From positions 104,401-168,400 of the forward strand of contig DF237096.1 in assembly GCA_000708835.1 (NCBI GenBank): a stretch of 64,000 bases of DNA, given 5' to 3'. The position numbers and the translations under genes were made by a program. Source of the stretch: Klebsormidium nitens (lineage: Eukaryota; Streptophyta; Klebsormidiophyceae; Klebsormidiales; Klebsormidiaceae). Below, one piece after another: positions 48,501 to 57,350 of the stretch (the stretch's first letter is position 1; each line of letters opens with the position of its first letter). The notes below the pieces were generated by a model. It saw only the letters and a list, made by a program, of their open reading frames with translations. It did no database searches and had not been told where the DNA came from.

Positions 48501-49008
48501 GGAGGGACGACCGGCATCTCGGGCTTGGGGCCCGGGGACGTGCCGATTGTCGTCAGCGGAGCGGGGCATGACGCCATGGCCATGGCAAAGCTGACGCAGG
48601 TACGCCGACTAGGAAAAAGCCGCAGAAAGTCTATTAAAAGAGTCCGTTTGCATTTCCCTGTCGGTATGCCAACCGCATCTCTCTGTTTCTTCCTTATTGT
48701 TGGGATTCGACGAATCGGTTGGCGAAATAGAAATGAATCCTGATTAAGTCTCGCGAGGTATAGATGATTCCTGACGAAGTCATCTGGTGGCGAGGTGACT
48801 TGGCGGCGAAAAGAAGATTCGTGGGCAGCGTTTTTCCAAGAGGGCGGGGTTGTAATCTGTCTGTGGTTGTCCGTCGCAGGTCGGCATTCTGTTCGTGCGG
48901 TGCAAGGCCGGCATCAGCCATTCGCCAGAAGAGGCGGTAGAACCGGACGACATATGGGCGGCCAGCCTTGCGCTTATGCTTTTCTTACAGGAGGAGACGC
49001 TCAAATAG
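42598..49008 (+). CDS. AAH: Allantoate amidohydrolase (allantoate deiminase)
   Basis: Ten exons in phase: 42598-42828, 43780-43968, 44746-44924, 45636-45793, 46351-46469, 46767-46864, 47488-47605, 47945-48070, 48420-48599 and 48880-49008 (1527 nt, 508 residues). The start is a signal peptide (MKAAYFPPLLLWLWLASTSA), as expected for the ER enzyme of plant purine breakdown. It converts allantoate to ureidoglycine, CO2 and ammonia with Mn ions. M20 peptidase-type metal ligands are visible: GSHFDTVIDAGKYDG, AFCDEEGVRFG, VEVHIEQGPVLE and SGAGHDAMAM. GHAGTVPM and the C-terminal GISHSPEEAVEPDD favour allantoate amidohydrolase over ureidoglycolate amidohydrolase. The intron after exon 5 begins with GC. 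Introns 2, 3 and 6 are arrays of decayed exon-edge copies. Confidence 0.92.
43330..43610. repeat. Degenerate tandem repeat, 2 copies of about 165 bp, in AAH intron 1
   Basis: The stretches near 43340-43440 and 43500-43605 align, sharing for example GGAACTCTCAGCCA and a following TTGT/TTGC-rich tract. Confidence 0.7.
43925..44590 (+). repeat. Array of exon 2 edge copies filling AAH intron 2
   Basis: The end of exon 2 and the start of intron 2 (donor at 43969) recur three times downstream. Ghost donors are at 44157 (GCGCTAT|GTGAGTCG) and 44489 (TCGCATTT|GTGAGTAG); the middle copy, near 44332, has lost the donor (TTGCATTTAGTGC). Each unit also copies the preceding exon stretch (CCCAACTCGACGGC here, CCCAACTGGACGGC in the middle copy) and about 100 bases of intron. 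Spacings are about 188, 175 and 157 bases. Confidence 0.9.
44870..45340 (+). repeat. Exon 3 edge copies in AAH intron 3
   Basis: The end of exon 3 (TTCTGCGACGAGGAGGGGGT, donor at 44925) is repeated at about 45015-45060 as TTCTGTGACAATGAGGGGGT with GCGCTTTGGGACCACATTC. It appears more weakly at about 45275-45330 as TCTGATGAAGAAGGTGGCGT. Neither copy keeps a clear donor. Confidence 0.8.
46800..47160 (+). repeat. Regular array of exon 6 edge copies in AAH intron 6
   Basis: The end of exon 6 plus about 60 bases of intron form a unit repeated with a period of about 102-104 bases. Donor-like GT sites fall at 46865 (real), 46967 (GGGGGGAG|GTGAGG), 47071 (GGGGAGG|GTAAGG) and 47149 (ACAG|GTAAG). Each copy keeps a GCAGAGGT- or GCGGAGGT-like lead-in. 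Confidence 0.92.
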
Positions 49009-50159
49009 TCAAAACAATATATACTCCAGCGATCCCAGAAACGGCGGATCCCAGAAACGGCGGAAGTATAGAGTGGAATTAACAGGTAGGGCTAGATGTG
49101 ACCTTAAGATGTACTGGGTAGCAATGACAGGGCAATAATCTCATTTTCCCGACTAGGTAGCGCGTTGTTTAGGAAGGCTGCTTTATCTTAGCTTGTGCCA
49201 TATCTGAAAACATAATCAGCTTAGTAGAACAGCTAGCAACCATGCGTGGTCCGCCCGTTGCATGCCAGCAATGGACGGACGTGCCTATTGTAAGAAATAA
49301 CGGTTGACTAATATCGTAGTGTCGGCCAATACCTAGACCCAAGCCGTAATTGATAGTTGAACTTAGAATCTGTCTGTTCAACTTTGCATGCTGTAACCGT
49401 TAACATCGCTCGGATATGATTGTTTTTTGGAACTTAGCTATCAAAAGCATGTTCCCTAAAATTTTCTTGATTATATATGGATCAAGGTTTGTGAAATTGA
49501 GGTTGACTGCTTCCCGGCTCCCGCACGGCACACCCGGTCTAATTTGGCATGTCACGTTCAACCTAATGAATGTAGGTGGACGGATCGCCAGGCGTTTTTA
49601 GCAATAAGCAGTGAGCATCTATCATGCAGAAACACATCGATAATAGCTATATGATTCGCATGCCAGCTGACTGCAACCCGGGATTAGCGCGCAATTCGTG
49701 TCAGTGACCCATGACATGACTTCGTGTCGATCTTATGCCTTGACTTCATAGTGCAGCCAGCTAGTCCTAGGCCACATGTGGCGGCAGACATCGAGGCCCT
49801 TCTTCTCTGAGGATTCCAAGTTCCTGCAAACATACTCTTGACCACCGTAGTCTCTTGCCCGCCTAGCTCTCTCTGCGAGCTCCAAGTCTGAAAGTCTGCT
49901 AGGCTCCTCATGCAGCAGCAACCTAGGCTAGCAGGCCGGTGGCGCCGTCGCGGAAAGCCCAAACATGCGCGCGCGCGCGCTTGAATAAAAGTAGAGCGAA
50001 AAGGATATGCCTGCGCAGCTACCGAGTCTGAATAGGATACGACAGTCCTAGAGGCTAGACAGTCCTTGACAGTGTACTGTGTAGTCCTAATATCTACCTG
50101 CTTCGATAGCATTGCAAATCCACACCTGTACAGGAGGGGCAACCAGCGAGCCTGCGGCC
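49009..50159. other. Intergenic region between AAH and PET100
   Basis: No gene supported. A perfect 2 x 16 bp tandem repeat (GATCCCAGAAACGGCG) lies at 49031-49062 just after the AAH stop. A short alternating GC run is at about 49968-49980. Confidence 0.5.
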
Positions 50160-51075
50160 ATGGCGAGACCACGTGGGCTGATGGAGCTCTTCAAGTTTGC
50201 CTGCTATGTTGGCATCCCTATCTCCATGATGGTGGTCTTTGCGAACAACCCCGACAATCTCGAGAAGATCATCCGCAATGTAAGCTTCATCTGACCTCTC
50301 CAAGAGCTGAAGATACTTTTGCTTATGCCTCAGATAAGCCACCCTGAAGAGTCCACGCAGAGATCCTCTAGGCAGGGTTTTCCAACTGGAAAGTGGTATA
50401 AGAGGAAAGAAAGAGAATTTTGCGCTCATGCTTTGTCATTCAAATCCTGCCAGCTGTATCATGAGGGAAATGGTTGACTGCGAGACATATTGCTGGCTTT
50501 CCTCAGCCATGATTTTGCACTTCTTCCTCTCTTCCTCATGTCTGCTAAAGTATAGTGTCCACTCTTGGATATCAATCTTTTCATGCTGGCGTTTGACGTG
50601 ACCATCATCTGCAAGACTTGTGATGACACTTATCCTCAGAAACTTATGTAAGTGACCTTTTTGACCAGTGCTTGCGCTAGAATCTATTGTAGCAGCACAC
50701 TGTCATTTAACGAGTGGCTCGCTTGTTCTTTTGCGGATTTCAAACTTGTGTGAACACCCCCGGTGGTCAAACGCTTTCTCTCCAGGACACAGACCTTGGG
50801 TTATCAGACAGACCACATCATTGATCCTGCATACACACTTCTTAAAGAGCCCCTACTTTTCAGGTTGTCCATTTCGCCTCTTATAGCAGAGATACTTGCT
50901 GTCAAAATATTGAACCCGAGCTCACATAAGCACGTGCACTTACGCTGCTTTCCCCCTGCTTTGGTTGCAGCGTCAGTATGTTGTGTACCCTCCCGAGGGC
51001 CCCCGGCCCCCCTCCGGAGACGAGATGGCTGAAATTGTGAAGAAGAACCGGGACGCGCATAAGGACAAGCCATGA
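50160..51075 (+). CDS. PET100: PET100-like cytochrome c oxidase assembly protein
   Basis: Two exons, 50160-50279 and 50971-51075, join in phase 0 to give 74 residues, the usual size of plant PET100. The first exon has GLMELFKFACYVGIPISMMV, a short N terminus and one transmembrane helix, then FANNP and an EKIIRN helix. The second starts RQYVVYPPEGPRPPSGDE, the hallmark YVVYPPE-RPP motif, and ends in a basic helix. PET100 is an inner-membrane chaperone that brings together subunits during complex IV assembly. It is the second complex IV assembly candidate in the window, with COA1. Confidence 0.85.
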
Positions 51076-51380
51076 GCGTTTGGCAACTCAGCAAGTAGTC
51101 GGGTGGCTAATTGTCCGGCTCAAACGCCGGGCTTCGGAGTCCCAAGTGAAGGGGAACGCACGACTGCTAATGTTATTAGGCTCCTGTAAGCTGTAGAGAA
51201 AGTTGGTTACCACTTTCTCAAAAAGGTGCCAAGTACTCAGAGAAATTGAGCACCGCAGCTCTGCGCACTGAAAACCTCGTGGACCCAGTAGGAAGTTCTT
51301 CGCTTCAGTCAGGCTACAGATTGGCTGTGCACCTCTCCACTCCCCTCCTTATCTAGATTCCCTGCTCTAAAGTTGCATTC
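51076..51380. other. Short intergenic region
   Basis: About 0.3 kb separates PET100 from the Mpv17-like gene on the same strand. It must contain the 3' end of the first and the promoter of the second. Nothing else is seen. Confidence 0.4.
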
Positions 51381-52556
51381 ATGGCCAGCTCGGCCGGGTG
51401 GCCTTTCCGCAACGGGGGGTTCAGAGGCTTCGATCTCGGGGTTTTGGGGGGCCCCCGCCAGAAACACGTCCGGCGCTGCGACCCGTCCGACACTTCGGAC
51501 GTTTTGCAGTCCCCCTCGTACGACCCCAAGCAGGCATATGCCAGCGCCTACTTGCAAGCGGGGTTGGGGCACGCAGGGGTGGCGTTTGTCGGTGACGTCA
51601 TCGCGCAGCGTGTGGAGGGGCGATGGGGAACCAAGATCCGGGACCCCCCCCGCCAAGAGCGCGAGATTTTGGAATTTCTGGTGGGGGGGGAGTGGGCAGA
51701 GAAGTGGGCAGCCTGGCGCGCGCGGGGGGTGGCGGAGCGGCGGCGGCGGCGGCGGGAGGAGAAGGAGCGACGAGCGCAGGAGGTCGAGGCGGGGTCCGAC
51801 GACGAGGGGGGGACGCCGGTGAAGCCTCCTCTGGCTGATGTCAGCAAAAGCGGGTTGGAAAGCGGGCCAACAAGCTTGGTTGATCGCGGGGTGGTGGAGA
51901 GTAGTTTCAGTCCTCAGGGGGGGCCTGGCGAGCAGGGAATGGAGGGGTGTGTGGGGAACAGCGAGGGCGTGCTGTCGTTTGTCCACTCCGCCTTCAAGGG
52001 TTTCCTTAACCTGTCCCCGTTAGCAAAGAACCAGACTGAAAATGCATCCTCGGGCGCTGGCGGCACCTCCGAAAACAGGGCCCGTCCCGCAGGCCCGTCT
52101 CAGGAGTTGCGGAGCAGGCCCCGTCACGACCCGGATGATCCCCCCGGGTACAGTCTGCTGCGGTCGCTGCGGATGGCGAGTTTTGCGTTCTTTGTGGACC
52201 ACCCGCTGACGAACTTTTGGATGCAATCGATCCGGTACAACCCCCGGAACGACCCGACGGAAAAGGCGGTTGTGAAGTTAGTGCTCACCGAGGCGGTGTT
52301 AACGCCCGCGCGCATCGTGCTGTTGTTCACGTGGGACTCATTACTGCAGCGGAAGCCAAAGCGGATCTTACGGAAGCTGAGGACGGACTTCCGGCCGGCC
52401 GTGGTGCGGAGCCTCCAGGTGGCGGCGTTTGAGAATGTCGCATTCTACGGGCTGAGTAAAGAGATCCGCTTGCGAGAGGAAGTTGTGTATGCGGCGGTCG
52501 GGCTGCCTGTGTCGCTGTACATGAACTATTTCCAGTCGACGGTCACTGCAAGGTAG
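51381..52556 (+). CDS. Mpv17/PMP22-like membrane protein, divergent
   Basis: An intronless frame of 391 residues starts at ATG 51381. The first part has YLQAGLGHAGVAFVGDVIAQ, close to the Mpv17 signature in which an N-terminal helix ends in GD-x-IAQ. The last 140 residues follow the family layout: RSLRMASFAFFVDHPLTNFW, then VVKLVLTEAVLTPARIVLLF, a basic loop with DFRPAVVRSLQVAAFENVAF, and a final helix near VGLPVSLYMNYFQS. Between these lies a charged, low-complexity insert of roughly 150 residues rich in Arg, Glu, Gly and Ser. Mpv17 proteins are four-helix membrane proteins of mitochondria, peroxisomes or chloroplasts and may form pores. The usual W-x-x-WP motif is missing, so this is a distant member. 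Confidence 0.6.
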   Translation: MASSAGWPFRNGGFRGFDLGVLGGPRQKHVRRCDPSDTSDVLQSPSYDPKQAYASAYLQAGLGHAGVAFVGDVIAQRVEGRWGTKIRDPPRQEREILEFLVGGEWAEKWAAWRARGVAERRRRRREEKERRAQEVEAGSDDEGGTPVKPPLADVSKSGLESGPTSLVDRGVVESSFSPQGGPGEQGMEGCVGNSEGVLSFVHSAFKGFLNLSPLAKNQTENASSGAGGTSENRARPAGPSQELRSRPRHDPDDPPGYSLLRSLRMASFAFFVDHPLTNFWMQSIRYNPRNDPTEKAVVKLVLTEAVLTPARIVLLFTWDSLLQRKPKRILRKLRTDFRPAVVRSLQVAAFENVAFYGLSKEIRLREEVVYAAVGLPVSLYMNYFQSTVTAR

Positions 52557-53635
52557 CTCTTAGAAGGAGGTCCGGCCGCGAAGCGGAGTTTGTACTGCTC
52601 AGTCAACGTGCCGCTGTGAGATCAGTGTGCAGAAGAAATAACAGTGCAGCGCGCAGATCACTCGGGTCAGGTTTTCCTCAACGTCGAATGGGTTGCCCTT
52701 TTGAGCAAAGGAGTTGACCTTCTACACCTCCTCTCGTTCTGTCCTTAGAAATGCCAGGTGACTAAATCTTGTGATCGATCGCATCTGTGTTTGCTTGCCA
52801 CTGCCTGTAGATGACCGCCCCCTCGGCAGAAGGCTAGGTCACTCCTTAAGGCAGTCGGCTTGTCCTTGAGTTGATTCATGCAGCTGGCTCTTCTCTTTCC
52901 ATTTTGTAGGCATGTGCATCGACATGGTCTGCCCGGCCAGGCATTCTCCATATGCACATATGTATAGTCTCAACTGGTACGGCCCCGGATTCGACTAGCT
53001 TCGCGAACATGTATGTTGCCGTTGAAACCCCGGCCATGCATGCGCATGATATGAAACCGGTCATGCAACGCTAGCATTTGTGGCAAAAATATTGCCGCGG
53101 CCAATGCCAAGTCCGGCCAGAACGTAACTAGGCGGCATGCTCAACGCTTCCGACCTCGCATATAAGGTGGACGTTTTAAAAGAAGCACACCGGGTAAAAG
53201 TTAATATGTAAGGGGATTAATTTGGGTACGCGTTCAAACGAATCCATGTCAGAAGCAAATGGTCTTCAAGCACATAGTCTTTCAGTCACTCTCATGCCGC
53301 CACGATGTAGATCACATTGAAAAGTCCGGAGGGTCTTTCCTGAAAGGGGCTTTCGTGCAAAAGCATCCATTCCATGCCTTTGTTAATCAGGTGCTCTACG
53401 GTAGCATTGGAGTACGTGGAGCAGTCGAGTATACGAGAACATGGAATGAGGCCAGTCGAGGTCGGAGGGCAGACAAAAGCTATCACTGGTCGATTTCCAT
53501 TTCCAAAAGTGTCTGCGCCACGTCTAGAACACGCGCTGTTCAACTCAATCGGACGCACAAAACAAGGTGGGTATAATCCGGACAGGATCAGGCCCACGGG
53601 TTTCGAACTTTGACCTGACGCGTAAAGCTGCCCTG
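52557..53635. other. Intergenic region between convergent genes
   Basis: No protein-like frame is seen. ATGCAT/GCATGC-rich sequence lies at about 52960-53050. Confidence 0.5.
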
Positions 53636-56055
53636 CTACTGTAGAAAGAGGGCTTCGATGCTGCTGAGCCGGTCGAGAGCGTCTGCTGCACCTTGTTTGA
53701 TCGTTGCAACACGAAGCTTTTCAAAGACAGACCGCATGTCTTTCTTGTGGCCGTTGCTAAGCAGCCGCAGCGTCAAGCTGAACCTTCCAGACTTGGACAA
53801 CGCCGTCAGAATGTTCAAGATCTTCTCGACGCAATCTCCGGCTTGCGGATCTGCCCTTCTCTCGTGCCCTTGTAACTCCGTCTTTTGGCTCTCACCCGAA
53901 GCGACTGAGCCAACATGCTGCTGACTTTCTGCTGCATCTTCCGGGCTTCCAGCGGGAATACTTTCTTGAACCGAAGTACTTTCAAAAGCTCCGTCTGCAG
54001 CTTCGCTTGCGAGAGAAGCAGCGTCCGCTCCCATGCCTATCTGAAGCGTCCCCCCACCCTTCTTTTTCCTAAAGCTATCGTCCAGACCCGGAAAAGCGCA
54101 AGTGAGTTCTTGCCTCTGTGGAGCCGCTACTGAAGTGTCCCTGTCCGTTTCGGAAGCGTTTCCGCTCCTCTTCCCGTTTGCTTCTCCTTCTTCTCTTAAA
54201 AGTGCTGACGGCCTCTGAATTGAAAGGGCGCCCATGGTCTTTTCCAGTGCGTTCGTCGTATCTCCGTCTGAAGAAGGGTTTCCCAAAGCGCGTCGATCTG
54301 TGTCTGTATCCCAGCATTCGCTCAGAACTGAGAAGATCTCCCCGAGCAGGGCCGGGCGGATCTCCACCTTGAACAGCGGAAGGAGCTTCTCGGGTCCAAT
54401 CGACATGAAAAGTCTGCACCAGATAAAGGTTCAAGTTCACTCTCTCAAACGATAAAGAAGCTTGAACGCAGCGAAAAGCAGATCAAAGATGAGACCCACG
54501 TGCGTTTTGACGAAGTCAGAGATCAAACAGTGGAACACTTCCCAAAAAAGGCTTTGATTGCTTTTGCGAGGTGCGGCAGGGGGGCTTTGAGCTGTGCAAG
54601 GGTCACAACAAACAGGAGAGCAACTTGACTGCCTTAGGGCCAGGCATTTCGAGGTTCAGGTTCAGAGAAAGGTAAAAGACAAGGGCACTGTGCTTGCTCC
54701 AGGAGGAGCGCAGGAAATCCCTCAGCAGTCCCCGCAGTGTAAGCAACTCTAAGAGTAAAACGTAAAGCACATCATCATCACTCTTGGAAGCTACCGCACA
54801 TCCCCGGGCACGCAAGTCTGATCAGATGCTGACCAAGCTTCGGAAATCAGTAAAAGGATCTGATGCATTCTATCACTTGCTCTTCTTTCTCCAGGACCTA
54901 CAGTCCTAACTCTGAAACCGTGCTGACTCATAAGGAGCGTGACCGGCACAAACTCATCAGCTTCCAGAATCAGAACGAGGGAAGTGGATGCTAGCCATCC
55001 TTCATCTTGCAAACCATCACTAGAGCTTGAAATCGCTTACCTCAGTCTGTCTTCTGCAGAGCCCTTCAAACTCCTCCATCGCTTCTGGAACTCCTCTGCA
55101 TTCTTTGGCTCGTTGATCAAGCCACTCAACTGCTCTTCCGTTGCACAATTGCCTTCTGAGGGATTGAGCGTGAGAGCGTTGCCACTCAGGGAACCATCCG
55201 CTGAGAACTTCCAAGCGGGGGAGCTGTGCAATTCAGCGGGTCTCCGGTACCATTCGTCCCGCTCGATAGGCTTTAGATGAGCAACGGAGACCATTGCCTG
55301 CAAGGAAGATGGTGTATAAAGAGGGTGGCTGAGTCCAGCCCTGTTTCTTACGAAAGATTTAGTGTCCTCTTCTCTAAGTATGGTTCTTGTAATATGCATG
55401 GGCAAATGAAATCTCTAGGGTCACACGAGATGATATCACCTGGTATGACGAAAAAGGGACTTCCGCAATTTAGAAAGCGGCACCAAGCTGATGTTTTGCC
55501 TGTTTGCAGCCATGAGAAGCTTTCACCACAGCAGCAACCCACTAGCTGGTTTAGCAGTTGGAAAGATGAAGCTCGAGTACTAAAGGCTAGGTGAGGTAAG
55601 CATGAAAAGGGATGTAGATAACCACCCTAAATCTTTGATACTTTCTTGGTCTTTGCGTTCAGGAGGTCTTAAAGGTAGACCTGATCAGGTGTCAACACCG
55701 GCTTAGACCAACTCTGCAAAATGTCGAAAGCACCAAAGAAGAGCCAGCTGGAGTGCACAGGGTTTTGGCAGCTCCAGCGCCGGTCCAAAAGTCGCCACAC
55801 AACCAGCACAAGTAGCTGAATCCCTACGCTCCGAGCTCCGGTTGCTCTCACCTGGAAGGTTTCGTAGTCGACATGCTGAGAGACGGCTCTCTTTTTGGCC
55901 GAGTCAATCGCCTTTCTCCGAGCGTCATCCTGGACTGCGGAAGCAAGCTCCTTGCTGAGTTTGATGCGGTTCCATGAAGCGGCAGTCCCTCCGGTCGCTG
56001 AGCTCCCTGCAGGAAGCTGCTCAATGGTGCAGCTCATCATTACACTATCTGACAT
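53636..56055 (-). CDS. CCDC103: Coiled-coil domain protein 103 (dynein arm attachment factor) homologue
   Basis: Three exons, 56055-55852, 55297-55041 and 54413-53636, join in phase (1239 nt, 412 residues). Family order is clear: an N-terminal helix (LSKELASAVQDDARRKAIDS, KKRAVSQHVDYETFQ), then MVSVAHLKPIERDEW, then EPKNAEEFQKRWRSL, then the RPAP3-type C-terminal domain (GPEKLLPLFKVEIRPALLGE and ILNILTALSKSGRFSLTLRL). Animal CCDC103 and Chlamydomonas PR46b bind the axoneme and are needed to attach outer dynein arms. The C-terminal domain is split by a hydrophilic insert of about 155 residues (about 192-347) where animal proteins have only a short loop. The start was chosen as the first ATG after an in-frame break; an ATG five codons in is also possible. 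A 70-codon frame at 54603-54815 lies in intron 2. Confidence 0.82.
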
Positions 56056-57350
56056 AGACAGCAAATAAGGCTGCCTCTGCAAGAGGTGGATGTCCTTTGA
56101 GAACGCCTCTGCAGCCACACTCAATCGAAGAACAGCAACCTTCCCACTACACAATCCGCCTGGAGCCCTCCACCTTCTCAGCTCCGGCACCTGAAAGTTC
56201 CTTCCCCCTACCAAATATTGTGAATTTGCAACATTGCCTTCACGCCTCGCTTGAAATCACCTAGCTCGAGACTCGAGAGTTGTGCAGTGTCATAAGTAAC
56301 GTATGGCTTTCCTATATAGGCGCAGAGTACAAGTACCCACTGTAGTCTGTACTTCCAAGTCTCTACTTGATACTTATGCTGTGTGGCGGTTTCCAAAATG
56401 TGCTGTTCGCGCGCGTAGCACGGTGGACCCTTCGATCGGACGGCTGCTGAGCTCCTTTCAGTTCATCGTTCGGTCATAAGTAATTTTGCAGACGCGCCGC
56501 ATGATCTGATTGAATAATGTCGGTAAATATAAATTCGTCTTAAGAGTAGACGAGCTCTGAGGGCTGTCTCCATGGCTCGATTCCTAGGTGAGCGATCAAG
56601 AGTCAGCACGTTCCCTTTCGCTGGTAAGCCTCTTGTAACAACTTGACTTGATATCGAGATGCTTATTGCACATGATATATAACATTTTCAACATGCAAAC
56701 GCTGCTTGAGAATTTTAATGCATGCCAACTGATGATCCTATTAAGTAATTGCATTTGTTGAAAGCATTAGCAACCCATGGTAAGGCTGCTTTCCCATACA
56801 TGCAGCAATCGGGCCAGCTATAAGTAAGTTTTTCATGTGGAAAGTCAGGTTGATCGTGAGACATGTATAATCTCTTGAAACCCATGGGGAAGATTTGAAA
56901 GAAGCGTCTGCGCGAGCATAAGCGAAATCGCAACAACTCGAGCGGACGGGCGCAACAGGTACACAATCCGGCGTGCAACTCATGCATGCTGGCAGCTCCT
57001 GCTGTGACGATATGGATTACCAATAACTGCATTATCCGTGTCGACGTGGATTCCAAGCCAGGTCTCGCCAATGTAATACGTAGTTGTCAATAGATCCATG
57101 GTCAACACGCCTCAATTGAAAACCATGGTCAAAACACTGTGGAGAAGCAAGATTTCGAGGAAGAGCAATCAGTAACAAGGCAGCAACTTTAGATTCAGAA
57201 AATGCCTGGGGCCACGGAAACATGATCAAACATACACATGTTTTGTAAAAGCTTCTTTCCCATTCAAGAAATATTAGCTGCTGCGCGGACTCAATCAGCA
57301 TGTGCGTCGGGATACTAGCGTTCGTTATTCGACATGGAATTCCTGCGTCA
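56056..57350. other. Intergenic region upstream of CCDC103 and downstream of the DnaJ gene
   Basis: No gene supported. The CCDC103 promoter should lie near 56060-56400. The rest is AT-rich with ATGCA motifs. Confidence 0.45.

Noticed and set aside
49968-49980. Alternating CG run as a possible Z-DNA element
   Set aside because: Only about 12 bases long and isolated; not enough to support a function.
51309-51986. 225-codon minus-strand Pro/Arg-rich frame
   Set aside because: Antisense to the Mpv17-like gene in a GC-rich insert.
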